Source: Cololabis saira (lineage: Eukaryota; Chordata; Actinopteri; Beloniformes; Belonidae). From it: a stretch of 64,000 nt of DNA. The notes beneath the pieces are model-generated. The model saw only the letters and a program-made list of their open reading frames with translations. It made no database searches and had not been told where the DNA came from. Below, one piece after another: positions 34,301 to 47,100 of this stretch (positions within the stretch are counted from its first letter, which is position 1; each line of letters opens with the position of its first letter). The DNA lies in the NCBI RefSeq assembly GCF_033807715.1, contig NC_084609.1, positions 33,415,350 through 33,479,349 on the forward strand, written 5' to 3'. The position numbers and the translations under genes are program-made.

Positions 34301-37300
34301 GTGCGCGCGTGTGTGTGGAGACGCCGGCAGAAGTGTGTAGCGGTTGGTTGGAGGAGGTTTGGAGGAGGAGCGGAGCAATGATTGACAGGAAAGGGGGAAA
34401 GGAAGCGTTTTTCACAGCGCAAAAAAACACTGTAATAAAAAGCCAGGAATGGAGTACTGGAGTGAAGTTTTTCTTGTTACACTCTTTTAGACACATTTGA
34501 GGGATGTTGGCCAAGACTTTTAATAGTGTTAAAAGCATGTTAAAAATGATGTCACAATACCTTTAACAAAAATAAATCTCCTCTTACACTTATAAGGTGA
34601 GCATGAATCAATCTGTTTTATCATGTAAAATTGTATGTATTTATTTACTTTTATTTATTTATTTATTTATTTAATTTTAGTTGTTAAATTTCTGGAAAAG
34701 AAAAAAGTCAAGTCATAAATGAGAGAAACTATTCAGTTTGTGTCTAAATATTTGTACTTGTATGAAAGTGAAGATCATAATGCAAACCTTTTACTTTTAG
34801 TTCAGTTTGTGGAAAATGGTTGTCCTGGCTTTCTCTTTAAAACTTAAACAGTTATAAAGCATTATAAACTGTAATAATAGAGCAAACGTACAGTATTGTT
34901 TTGTATTTTCTGTCTTTCAAATAAAAGACCATTTTTTCCAGTCATATGTTCCTCATTCAAGGTTGTTAAAAAAATACTGCTATAATATCGTATGGTTATC
35001 GTGACCTCAATATCATGTATCGTACCGTATCGTGAGATTAGTGTATCGTTACACCCCTATCATTTCCTGAAGAATTACACTTTGAGTTTTCACTTTTCTT
35101 GTATTTTTGATGTTTTGTAACTACAAAAGTAATATTTCCTGAAATCATTTGCATCTGTTTGAAGGAAACAGGTGGAGAGCAGTCCGCCTCGTTGGATTGA
35201 ATAAATATATATCATAGTTTTGCTTCAAGAAACGACAGTCTGGATAAAGATAACGGACGTAAAGAAGAGAAAAAAGGAAAAGGAAAAGGACCCGGTCTCT
35301 GTAGGAGAAGCTCGGCTCTGTGGCGTGTTGGATCCACCCACCGTAGTTGAGGTTGCAGAGATTGCCAGCGTTGAGGAAGAAGTGTGTTCTGAACAGATCT
35401 CCGAAGCCTCCCTTGCCGGGCCGGAACGGTAGAGGGGTGTAGAGGTGCAGCCCGCTGGCCCAGTACGCTTCCCCGCCCAGGAAGTCACCTGGGAAATCAA
35501 GACAATGGCATTGCTGCGTTATGAGAAGTGTTGACTTTCATATCTCTGCTAAGGTAATGGCTTCCGTATGTGCAGCGCTACAGGGTCGCTTCATTAAACA
35601 CATACTGTACAGCTTAAAAAGCTGGATTTTATATTTCCTGTGAGCACCGATTCTCCTCATTAAGCCTTTACACAGATTGTCTGCGCTGCAGCGTTCCGTC
35701 TCAGAGAACCTCGTCTGAACTCTCCGCTGTTCCCAGACCACTTACGTTACGCCAAAGAGTTACGTAAACGCTACGTAAAGCCAAAGAGGATTCAAGCCTT
35801 CTCCCAAGTATCTTTTATTATTAAGTCGTCTTGAATAAGGTTTTACTTTCTCTCTAATGGCGCTTTTCCACTAGTACCTTCTCAGCCCGACTCGTCTTGC
35901 TCTCGTCTGTTTTTAATACCCAGATCAGAAGTAGGAGGTTGGAGACGTATTTGATTGTGTCTAAACGGAGAAGACAACAACACTAAAGATGTAGAACCTG
36001 GAGGAGATGATAGATGTGCTGCTGGGTCTGTGGCTTATGTTTGATATCAAGTTAAAAAATGAGAGTGAGAGAAGATTCAAGCAGCAACGCTTTTTAATTT
36101 TGTTTCTGAAAAGTCATCTGGAGCCGTGAGCAGCTATGAAGAGACAGAGATCCTGGTAGATCTGCTCGTTCCTCATCTCCCGTCTACATCCCTTTTTAAT
36201 TCTCTCCTCAGCACCAGGTTTATGAACATCTGCACCTCAGAGTTGAATTCAAGAGACTTTTGCTGCCATTGCTGTTGAATAAAATTAACCAGCTTGTCAA
36301 GCTTCGTGCCCTCATCCATCAGACTCATAAACAGCTGATTTTACCTATTTTTTGTACCCGCTTTTAAACATATTTTTAAAAACATTGCATTTATTACGCA
36401 CTTCATGGGGGACTTATTTTTTCTCTCTTTGTTCTCTCGTATTTTATCTATGCTATGGTTTACAGCATCTAAGTCCAGCAGTACTTGTGATTGCCCAATG
36501 GATGTTGCTTTATATTGATTGTTAGGGCCCGAGCACCTTCAGTGCGAAGGCCCTATTGTATCTGTAGGAATTTTTTTTCTTTTTCTTTTTCTTCTGACGA
36601 AAGGACGGCCTTTTTTCCCCCTAAACATGCCCAAAAAGTCACCAAATTTTGCATGCAAGTCAGGCCTGGCGAAAAATTTGATATTTAATGGTTTACATTC
36701 ATGGGCGTGGCAAAATGGCTCAACAGCGCCCCCTAGAAAACTTTGTGACTCAAGCCCCACAACACGGTTTGACGTACATGCACGAAAATCGCTACACACC
36801 TGTATCATGGCACAACTTAAAGAAAAGTCTCTTGGCGACATGGCCGAAACCGAACAGGAAGTCAGCCATTTTGAATTAATCGTGTCACTTTGGCGCAATT
36901 TATGCCATTCCTTCGGCAGTTAATTCAGCCCGAACCATAACGTGCACCCAGGTGTGTTATACATCAAAATGTCCTGCGACAACACGCATTACTTTTCTCT
37001 TTCAAAAGCGTTACCGTGGCGACGCTAGACGCCAAAAAGCGCGCCCACCCTTCATCTGGTTGGTTCAGACAGAAAAAACGTTGTGCCTCAAGCCCCATAA
37101 TACGGTTTGACGTACATGAACGAAAATCGCTACACACCTGTATCATGTCGCAACTAAAAGAAAAGTCTCTTGGCGCCATGGCCAAAACCGAACAGGAAGT
37201 CGGCCATTTTGAACATTCTGAATTAATCGTGTAATTTTGGAGCAATATATGCCATTCCTTCGAGAATTAATTCAGCCCGAACCGTAACGTGCACCCAGGT

Positions 37301-38026
37301 GTGTTATACATCAAAATGTGCGTCTCCATCCTGCGACTACGCGCATTACTTTTCTCTTTCAAAAGTGTTACCGTGGCGACGCTAGACGCGAAAAAGTGCG
37401 CGTCCCCTTCATCTGATTGGTCCATATTTGATAGTTCCCCAAAAGTCACCAAATTTTACACCCAAGCCAGGCCTGGTGATAAATGTGATATTTCATGGTT
37501 TGCATTAATGGGCGTGGCCTAACGGCTCAACAGCGCCCCCTAGAAAACTTTTCTCTGCCATAACTTTTGAATGGTTTGACATAAAGAGTCGTGGGTGGTG
37601 TCATGGGACTCGGTATAGAGTCCTTGACCATAATTGGTGAAAATTAGCCCCGGCCTTTCTTCTGATTGGTTGTCCCTATTTCCTGCTATAACATTTGAAT
37701 GGTTTGACATAGAGAGTCGTGGGTGGTGTCATGGGACTCTGTAATGAGTCCTTAGGCTTCGTTGGCCTGAATTAGCCCCGCCCCTTCTTCTGATTGGTTG
37801 TCCCTTTTTTCTGCTATAACTTTTGAATGGTTTGACATAGGAAGTCGTGGGTGGTGTCATGTTTGATATGCTTATGGGGGCGGTGGCCGTGAGTGCGAGG
37901 GCCCGTTCATCGCTGCTTGCAGCTTTAATTTGGTTTGTTTCTGTATTGTCCTTTTGCATATGTTATCTGTACACGCACTGATGCTGATGCTTTTACACAA
38001 GTGAAGTTCCTAACGGATAAATAAAA

Positions 38027-38057
<31 letters not shown>

Positions 38058-39903
38058 GAAGCCGTGAGTTACTCTTTCTCTGATTTCCTCCTCCTGACTC
38101 AGACGTCTGACTCCAACCCCCCGACCAATCAGTGGCCTGTAATGTGATGATGTCAGATACAGCCGACTCAGCCGCTTAGAACCTCGGCAGAATAGTTACA
38201 GAAAAGTATCTACTCGGCACGTTAGACCCCTGGTGGAGAAGAACCAAACCGAGTGGAGGAGAGTCGAGCTGAGTAGGTACTAGTGGAAAAGAGCCATAAC
38301 ACAACCATAGAAAAATGCATGTGCTTGACAACCCAGTGGTATTTTAGATGCATGTACTGAGACATGACCTGTATTCAACCTGACATGAGACACCAGCCTG
38401 CCACTCTGGGGGCAGCTCAAAGCTTTCTACACAACCCAAACTGTGCTGTTTAGGGCCAAGAGGAAGACTGTGTGACAATGATCAACCCTGCAAATTCCTC
38501 GTGATCAGCAGAGCTTGGATTTAGTTTTGCATGTGATTAAAAAGAAAAGAAAAAACTGAACAAAACAACTACAAATGCTAAATGTTTCAAACTGAAGAAA
38601 AAAAAAATTGTATCCAAGCTAAATACTACCTGTGCTTATCAACATGTTTCCTTGGTTTTCCTTCATTTTTTTTAATCATCAAATCTGTATTGTGGTTCAC
38701 TTTAAGGGCCTGATTTACTAAGATCCTAAATAAAGAGTACTAAATTGCGTGTGCACTGAAAAAGTTTGCACGTGCTGTTGTTGTGTGTTTTGCGGGTGAT
38801 CAACTAAGAATGCTTGCGCAATTGATAACAGGTGCAAACCGCAGTATTTAAATGAGGTGTTGCGCGTCTTACGGTTTGCGCCATGGAGACTCTGGATGGA
38901 AAGCAGATAGTCGCAAGCGCAAAATGAAATTTGACGAGTTGGAGTTAGAGATATTAGTGGAAGAGGCAAATAAACACATTCATGAACTACAGCAAAGAAA
39001 TTTAAACATTACCAAAAGAAACGCAATATGCGATAGAATAAATGCAGTTGGTAAGACAAAAAGAACGGCAGATGAGGTTAAAAGAAGGTGGCAAGATATA
39101 AGGCGAAGAACTAAAGAAAAAGTGGCCTTTAATAAAACTTGTGCAACCATTTTTAAAATAGCATGCAGCAGAATAAAGACTCTCTCTCTGCGTATTCTTT
39201 GATTTTGGCGATGTCGCCTCCTTGCCACAATAACAGCAGCCATCGGTGCGTAATGCTGGGCAGATTAGCACCTTCCTTTCCAACGTATTAAATACAGACG
39301 CAATCACAATCCCCGCAAAAACTTTCAGTCTTGGTAAATCTCATTGCGGGTGGTAAATGAACCTATTTGCATTTTCCCCTCCCAGTATTTAGGATTTCTG
39401 GCGGGTACGCCCCATATTGATTATTCATCAGGGCAAAAGTACTAAATGAACAGCGTGTGCTATTTTGCTCATTTGAGAGACGCAGTCGTCTTTGCACGCT
39501 GTTAGTAGATCAGCTTGCACATTGGTTTGCGGGTGATGTCAAGTTTGCACACGTTTTTACGCACGCAAACCTTTAGTAAATCAGGCCCTAAGTGTCTATC
39601 AGGCTTTACAGCATGTGTGAGAAGCTAACGGAGCAATAATTGAACTAAATCACTTGTTTACTTTTGCATTTAAGAAACTTGCCAAGTTAACATGGATAAA
39701 CTCATATCATTTAGTTGTTATTGATGGAAGCAGATCATTTAATCTGGTTAACAAGTTCTCTTATCTGAATTTACTTCACTTTTAAGTTGCAACAAAAGCA
39801 CTTGAGGAAGCATTCATGCCACCAGCTTTCCCTGGAAAAGGCAATCATAAAAAATAAAAAAAGAAATATATAAATAAAATAAATATATATTATATATTAA
39901 AAA

Positions 39904-39975
<72 letters not shown>

Positions 39976-41106
39976 TCAGGTTTTTACCAACATGGTATTA
40001 ACCATTAATATATATGCAGACAAAAGGAAAAAAAAGGCAATCAATACAGGACTGTCTCAGAAAATTTAGAATATTGTGATAAAGTTCTTTATTTTCTGTA
40101 ATGCAATTAAAAAAAAGTTGATTTGTAATGAATCCAGAATGTATGACATTTTTGTTTTTGTAATTGCATTACAGAAAATCACAATATTCTAATTTTCTGA
40201 GACAGTCCTGTATATGTCTTAACACACGTCACAAGAATACTCACTCACTCACTCACTCACGTACGTGCGTGTGTATTTATTACTTATTATTATTGTATGT
40301 GTGTATTTATTACTTATTATTGTATGTGTATTTACCTTCACTCTGTGGGCCAATGCTGTACATCCCAAACCCTCGTACACTGGTGGGACCGCCAAGGTAG
40401 AACCTGGAACAAAAACACATCCCTTTCTCATCCACAAGTTCTCACCATATCAAAGCCAAAATGGATCAATTAAAAAAAACACCAAAGCACAAACAACTTA
40501 AAGAAAAGAAGCCATTTTGCCGTCTTCAGACACTCAGCCGTACCTGTCAGCGATGCAGGAGGGCAGCCGTCTGACGGGGTAGAGCATCCCCCCCCAGAGA
40601 GACGCAGACAGGACCTGGAAGAACACAGGATATGTTCCAACCCACAGCAACACCACATGGATTCAGAGAGGAATTACTAATTTAAAAGAAATCTCCTCTT
40701 TCTTAACTAGTGTATTTTCTGGACTATAAACTGCTACTTTTTCAGAGGTTTTCAACCATGCAGCTTATACAAATCTATTCTGTGGATTTTTCTTCCAGCG
40801 CTCGGGGCGCTCTAACCGGAATTAGAATCAAAACTAAGACTAAATAAATGCAAAGAAGAATACGCTACTTCTTCTTTAGCAGATAGAAGTAGAAGCAGAT
40901 TTCAAACAGATAAATAGATAAATAAATACTGGTTATTTTCTCTTGGTTCTGTCCCGTTTTAATCAGCAAAGTTGCTGCCGTGTTAAAAGACACTGTTAGG
41001 AAAGATCTATTTAGGTACAAACATGTACATCATTTACAGTTCTAAATCTTTCTGTACATGTAGTAAATATCTAATCTAACAACATGAATATCTGCGGCTT
41101 GCATAT

Positions 41107-41137
<31 letters not shown>

Positions 41138-44100
41138 GCGGATGCGGCTTATAGTCCAGAAAATACGGTAGTTTTCTACAACCTCTTAGCAAAGCTAAGC
41201 TTCATTTTGTCGTTCATCTGAGCAAACGTGCAAAGAAAAACAGAAAAACTCCCAAAGAGATAGGAATAATGTTTGAAAACATTTGTAGTAGCTTATTTGT
41301 GTCATACGGAGTCCCAGAAGAGCCGTTTGTTGAGCTGCAGCTCAAAGTCCTCCTTGAGAAAGCTGGCGTCTCCTCCGGTGTAGCCGGCCAGCTCCTGCAG
41401 GAACACAAGCACGCTCAGCTGGAGGAACCTGCACAAACCTGCACAGACCTGCACAAACCTGCACAGACCTGCACAAACCTGCACAGACCTGCACAGACCT
41501 GCACAAACCTGCACTAACCTGCACTAACCTGCACAGACCTGCACTGACCTGCACAAACCTGCACTAACCTGCACAAACCTGCACTAACCTGCACTAACCT
41601 GCACAGACCTGCACAGACCTGCACAAACCTGCACAGACCTGCACAGACCTGCACAGACCTGCACAGACCTGCACAGACTTGCACAGACCTGCACAGACCT
41701 GCACAGACCTGCACAGACCTGCACTAACCTGCACATACCTGCACAGACCTGCACAGACCTGCACTGACCTGCACAGACCTGCACAGACCTGCACAGACCT
41801 GCACAGACCTGCACAGACCTGCACAGACCTGCACTAACCTGCACTAACCTGCACAGACCTGCACAGACCTGCACTGACCTGCACAGACCTGCACAGACCT
41901 GCACAGACCTGCACAGACCTGCACAGACCTGCACAGACCTGCACAGACCTGCACAGACCTGCACAGACCTGCACAGACCTGCACAGACCTGCACAGACCT
42001 GCACTGACCTGCACAGACCTGCACAGACCTGCACAGACCTGCACTAACCTGCACAGACCTGCACAGACCTGCACAGACCTGCACTGACCTGCACTGACCT
42101 GCACAGACCTGCACAGACCTGCACAGACCTGCACAGACCTGCACAGACCTGCACTAACCTGCACTAACCTGCACAAACATGCTGCTTCCACCACGTGTAA
42201 ATCATCCCAACGCTTTCTGACAACAAAACAGAACTGTTCATTTGTTTTCACGATAAAAGCGATGCCCTGCTTCCCATCAGGCTTTCAGGATGTGAACACG
42301 GCTGACGGCTTGACGGCGAGGGACACGTGCGCTTGTGAGCGGTTTGCATGCAGCTGCTTCATCAAGCTTTTTCCTTCTACAGGACTGTCTCAGAAAATTA
42401 GAATATTGTGATTTTCTGTAATGCAATTACAAAAAACAAAAATGTCATACATTCTGGATTCATTACAAATCAACTAAAATATTGCAAGCCTTTTATTATT
42501 TTAATATTGATGATCATGGCTTACAGCTTAAGAAAACTCAAATATCCTATCTCAAAAAATTTGAATATTCTGGGAATCTTAATCTTAAACTGTAAACCAT
42601 AATCAGCAATATTAAAATAATAAAAGGCTTGCAATATTTCAGTTGATTTGTAATGAATCCAGAATGTATGACATTTTTTTTTTTTTTTTTTAAATTGCAT
42701 TACAGAAAATCACAATATTCTAATTTTCTGAGACAGTCCTGTACAAGCAAACGTGAAGACGGAGTTTTTGCAAATCTCCACTTTGGCCGGAGTTTTCAGA
42801 AATGATGGTTTTTGGAGACTTTGAGCTTCGTTTTCGTGTAAACCGACGACCAAAACGTGTGAAAACCCCAGCGTTTTTGCTGCGTTTCAACGGGGCTCCT
42901 GCCTCTACGGGGGTTAGGAAGGAGCCGGGTGAAGCTCATCAACACTCCTCATTACTCCGTCAGCAACCAGTGGGAGCACTTCTGTAAACTGCTTTATACG
43001 TTTGCTGCTCTGAGGAATTTACGTGTGTGTGTGTTAACACAATGCCAAAAGGGAGTGACTTCAGCACTCATCTCTGCCAGCAGCTTGTGAAGGGTTGCGA
43101 GCAGTACTCGAGTTGTAAAAAAAGAAAATCTGTCGGGATGGTGGATTTTATCATATGGGGACAGATAATTTGTGCTGATTACAAATAATATAATATATTA
43201 CAAATAATAGCAGTGACCAAAACACCTGCAGAAATACTGCAGGAATGACATAGCAGCAGTTAAATGCAGCCTTCTGTAAGCTTTAAATATCCACTGGGCT
43301 TACATCAAATACATCAAAACACAACAATAAAAAACACTTTTCTGAACTTATCAATATGACTCTGTCCTTCACAGGATAAGTAACATGGATCACTGCAAAA
43401 ACTCACAATCTTAACAAGAATATTTGTCTTATTTCTAGTTAAAATATCTTATTTTAGTAAAAAAAAATCTCATTACACTTAAAACAAGACTCATCACTGT
43501 AAAAAACAACAATTTTCACTTGTTTCAAGTAGATTTTCACTTAAAATAAGTAGAAAAATCTGCCAGTGGAACAAGATTTTTTTTGCTTGTAATGAGAAGA
43601 TAAATCTTGTTCCACTGGCAGATTTTTCTACTTATTTCAAGTGAAAATTTACTTGAAACAGGTGAAAATTGTCAAATAAGTTATTTTTCTCTAAATGTTG
43701 AAATAGCAGTAAAACCACATTCATTGATGAAATGACATAAGGGATGGAAAGGGGGGATGGCAGTTTTACAGGGGGGATGATTTGGACCATTTTTATTTCA
43801 GGGGGGGATGATTTGGACCGTTTTTATTTCAGGGGGGGATGATTTGGACCGTTTTTATTTCAGGGGGGGATGATTTGGACCTTTTTTATTTCAGGGGGGG
43901 ATGATTTGGACCGTTTTTATTTCAGGGGGGGATGATTTGGACCTTTTTTATTTCAGGGGGGGATGATTTGGACCGTTTTTATTTCAGGGGGGGATGATTT
44001 GGACCGTTTTTATTTCAGGGGGGATGATTTGGACCGTTTTTATTTCAGGGGGGGATGATTTGGACCGTTTTTATTTCAGGGGGGGATGATTTGGACCTTT

Positions 44101-47100
44101 TTTATTTCAGGGGGGGATGATTTGGACTGTTTTTATTTCAGGGGGGGATGATTTGGACCGTTTTTATTTCAGGGGGGGATGATTTGGACCGTTTTTATTT
44201 CAGGGGGGGATGATTTGGACCTTTTTTATTTCAGGGGGGGATGATTTGGACCGTTTTTATTTCAGGGGGGGATGCCGTCCCCCCTCATCCCCCCTCAACT
44301 CCAGTACTGGTTGCAAGCGTGAAAGGTTCTTCAGGAATAACAGGCCGTAGCGAGACTTCCCAGGAGTAGGCGACCCAGAAAGCTCATCCAAAGATCAGAG
44401 CAAATACTGGGAGAAACTGCTAAATAGCAGAGCGATACATCTAAGACTCTCTAGTCCTCAGCTGACCCGCTCGTCTGAAAAATATTGGAGATGACGGTAT
44501 TATATAAGACTTAGCAAGTATGGCTTGTAGGCAGTGGCGGCTGGTGATGAAACATTTTGGGGGGCGCACTGGCGAGTGGGGATTACAACAACTATAAACT
44601 CTACTTGAACATAAATGTTTTTGTTATTTTTTATTACATATACTACATATAGCATATTTTACATAAACATATTTTAAATTTTTCAAGCAACAAAATAACA
44701 TATTTGAACCATTTTTCAGATTTTTTCAGTTATTTTATAGAGATATTGACAGATATTGTCTGAAAAATGGTTAAAATATGTTATTTTGTTATTTGAAAAT
44801 GTTTTAATTTGTTTTGTTGATTAGAAAATAAGTTTTCTTATTTTTGTGAGGAGGGATATATATTGTTTTTCGGCACTACCTTGTTCTCTATAGCTGATAG
44901 AACATGAATTACTCCTATGTGGGATCAATAAAGTTCTTATTTTTGCCATCTGAGAAAATTAAATATATTATATTTGGTGCCTAACTGTTTCCCAACTATA
45001 TTAGTGCGTGTGTGAATGAATAAATGAGACGTAAAACGTACATTTCTTTGTAGAAAGGCGCTTTATGAAAATAAGTCCATTTACTTGTATTAGTTTACAG
45101 CGCAGTCTTGAACATCCAATATGGCGGCAACGTTGACGTATCGCAGCAGCTCCATGGAGGAGGAGGAGACATGGATGTGGCTGTGACTCCGTTTGTAGCG
45201 AGTGACAGATACAGTCGCGCGTCTACACTGTCGGGGTGTGACTTTGATTGATTCATGAGCTGTCAATCAGATTGGATGAAGAATGACAGAAAACACGCTG
45301 ATTGGCCACGGAGGAGAGTCTTTGAGTAACCAATTAGAGACCAGCATGAAGTCACATGGAAGAAAAGTTTAAGAACATACAATACACACTCATTTGGCCA
45401 TTGACACCTATGTATTTCAGTCTGCACAAAAAACAACTCTGAATAAACCCAGTATGGGATGGGAAGGCTTGAAAAATTAAGTCAGACACATTTTATGAGT
45501 GCACAGATGTTATCATTACTTTTTATTACGTCATTTATGTGTACTGTGTCTATATATATATTTTTTCCCCTGTAATTTTAATGGGGGCGGCGCCCTAGCG
45601 CCCCCTATTGACAAGCCGCCACTGCGTGTAGGGCTGGGATCCATTCAAATGTCAAGAATCCATTTGATTCAGATTCTTAAGATTCAGAATCCATTATCAA
45701 GATTTGATTCGATACAGATTTGGGTTAGTGTTATTAAAACAGTTTTTTCAGCTGTTGCATGAATTCTATGACTGTAGTTCTGCAACATATTAATACTAGT
45801 ATTATATTGAGATTCAACAGCAAGTATTGCAGCTAATGATGCTGTAAGGACCAATCAGCTCCCAGAATGCTGATAGAACTGAAACAGAAACATCGTGGGG
45901 CAGAATTATCAAACAGATCCAGGGCAGCAAACGTATGAAATCCGTTTTAGTTTTTCCCACATTGTGTTTACATTTTTCCACTTTTGGTCTATTTCGATTT
46001 TTAATTTTTGAGAATTTGGTTTTCAGCATTTTATGCAAATATAACCCAGAATATGTAATATGTAACATAATATGAAGTAATGAAATATAAACAATTTATG
46101 CAATTATACATTATTATTATATATTATTTTATGTCCATTTGAAACTTGTTTGAGGATGATGGAGCAGCATGTTACAATGTTCACACATCCATGTATTGAT
46201 GGTGGAGTGCTGAACAGAAATGATTATTTCCTGAATATCATACAGAAAATGATTACTTCTGCTAATCTTTGATAAAAGTGGTTCTACAAGCAAGTGAAAC
46301 ATCTGTTCTCCTTAGTTTTACCACGGAAAACAGCTTTTTAGATCTGATGCATAATCTTAGAATAGACTAAAGTGGTACAACACTGTACGACTTGCAGGAC
46401 AACTTTTTCAAAGCTGTAAAAGAAAAGCAGAAGAAGTGTCTCCTCACTCACCTGGTTGATGCGCAGTAAGGCACCTCTGCTGGGGAAGATGGCCGAGTTT
46501 CTGGAGTCAACGGACACGGTGTGCTGCAGAGACCAGGAAGAGACCAGGGTGAAATGATGGAAAAAAGGATTTTATATCCCCTAAAAAAGTCCCTCGTGAA
46601 GTTAAAACTTATACACATCAATGGCAAGGATAGAAACTACGGAGTATTAGGGCCAGGCAGGAGAAAAATAAAAATAATATTTGAGGAGGAAGATTTTTTT
46701 TTTTCATTAAGCACTTGGAGAAAAAAGTCAAAATGTCGAGAAACGAATCAAAATTTTGTGAATTGAAATGTTGAGAAAAAAAAGGCAAAATTTAAACTTT
46801 TTTCTCGAAATTTTATTTCGACATTAATCTCGACATTTCGACTTTTTTCTCGACATTTTGACTTTTTTCTCGACATTTCGACTTTTTTCTCGAAATTGTA
46901 CATTAATCTCAACATTTCGACTTTTTTCTCAACATTTCGACTTGTTTCTCGACATTTTTCTTGAAATTGTACATTAATCTCGACATTTCGTCTTTTTTCT
47001 CGAAATTGTACATTAATCTCGACATTTCGACTTTTTTCTCAACATTTCAACTTTTTTCTCGAAGTGCACAATAAAAAAAAAAAAATCTTCCCCTCTCAAA

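Larger units (their letters stand above)
33079..35059. mobile_element. hAT-like element with TAGGGGTGTAACGATAC ends (inverted copy, carries an insertion)
   Basis: Ends TAGGAGTTTAACAATAT and ATCGTTACACCCCTA. Without the 33636-34562 insertion it is about 1.05 kb, matching the sister copy at 49421-50457. The flanking 8-mers match poorly. Intron 13 of samm50. Confidence 0.75.

Noticed and set aside
41431..42180. Possible CRISPR-like array
   Set aside because: Units are contiguous 10-bp tandem repeats without spacers, in a eukaryotic intron.
41302..42251. Minus-strand ORFs (QVCAGLCRS) of up to 186 codons
   Set aside because: A 10-bp repeat read in three frames gives the same decapeptide; not a gene.
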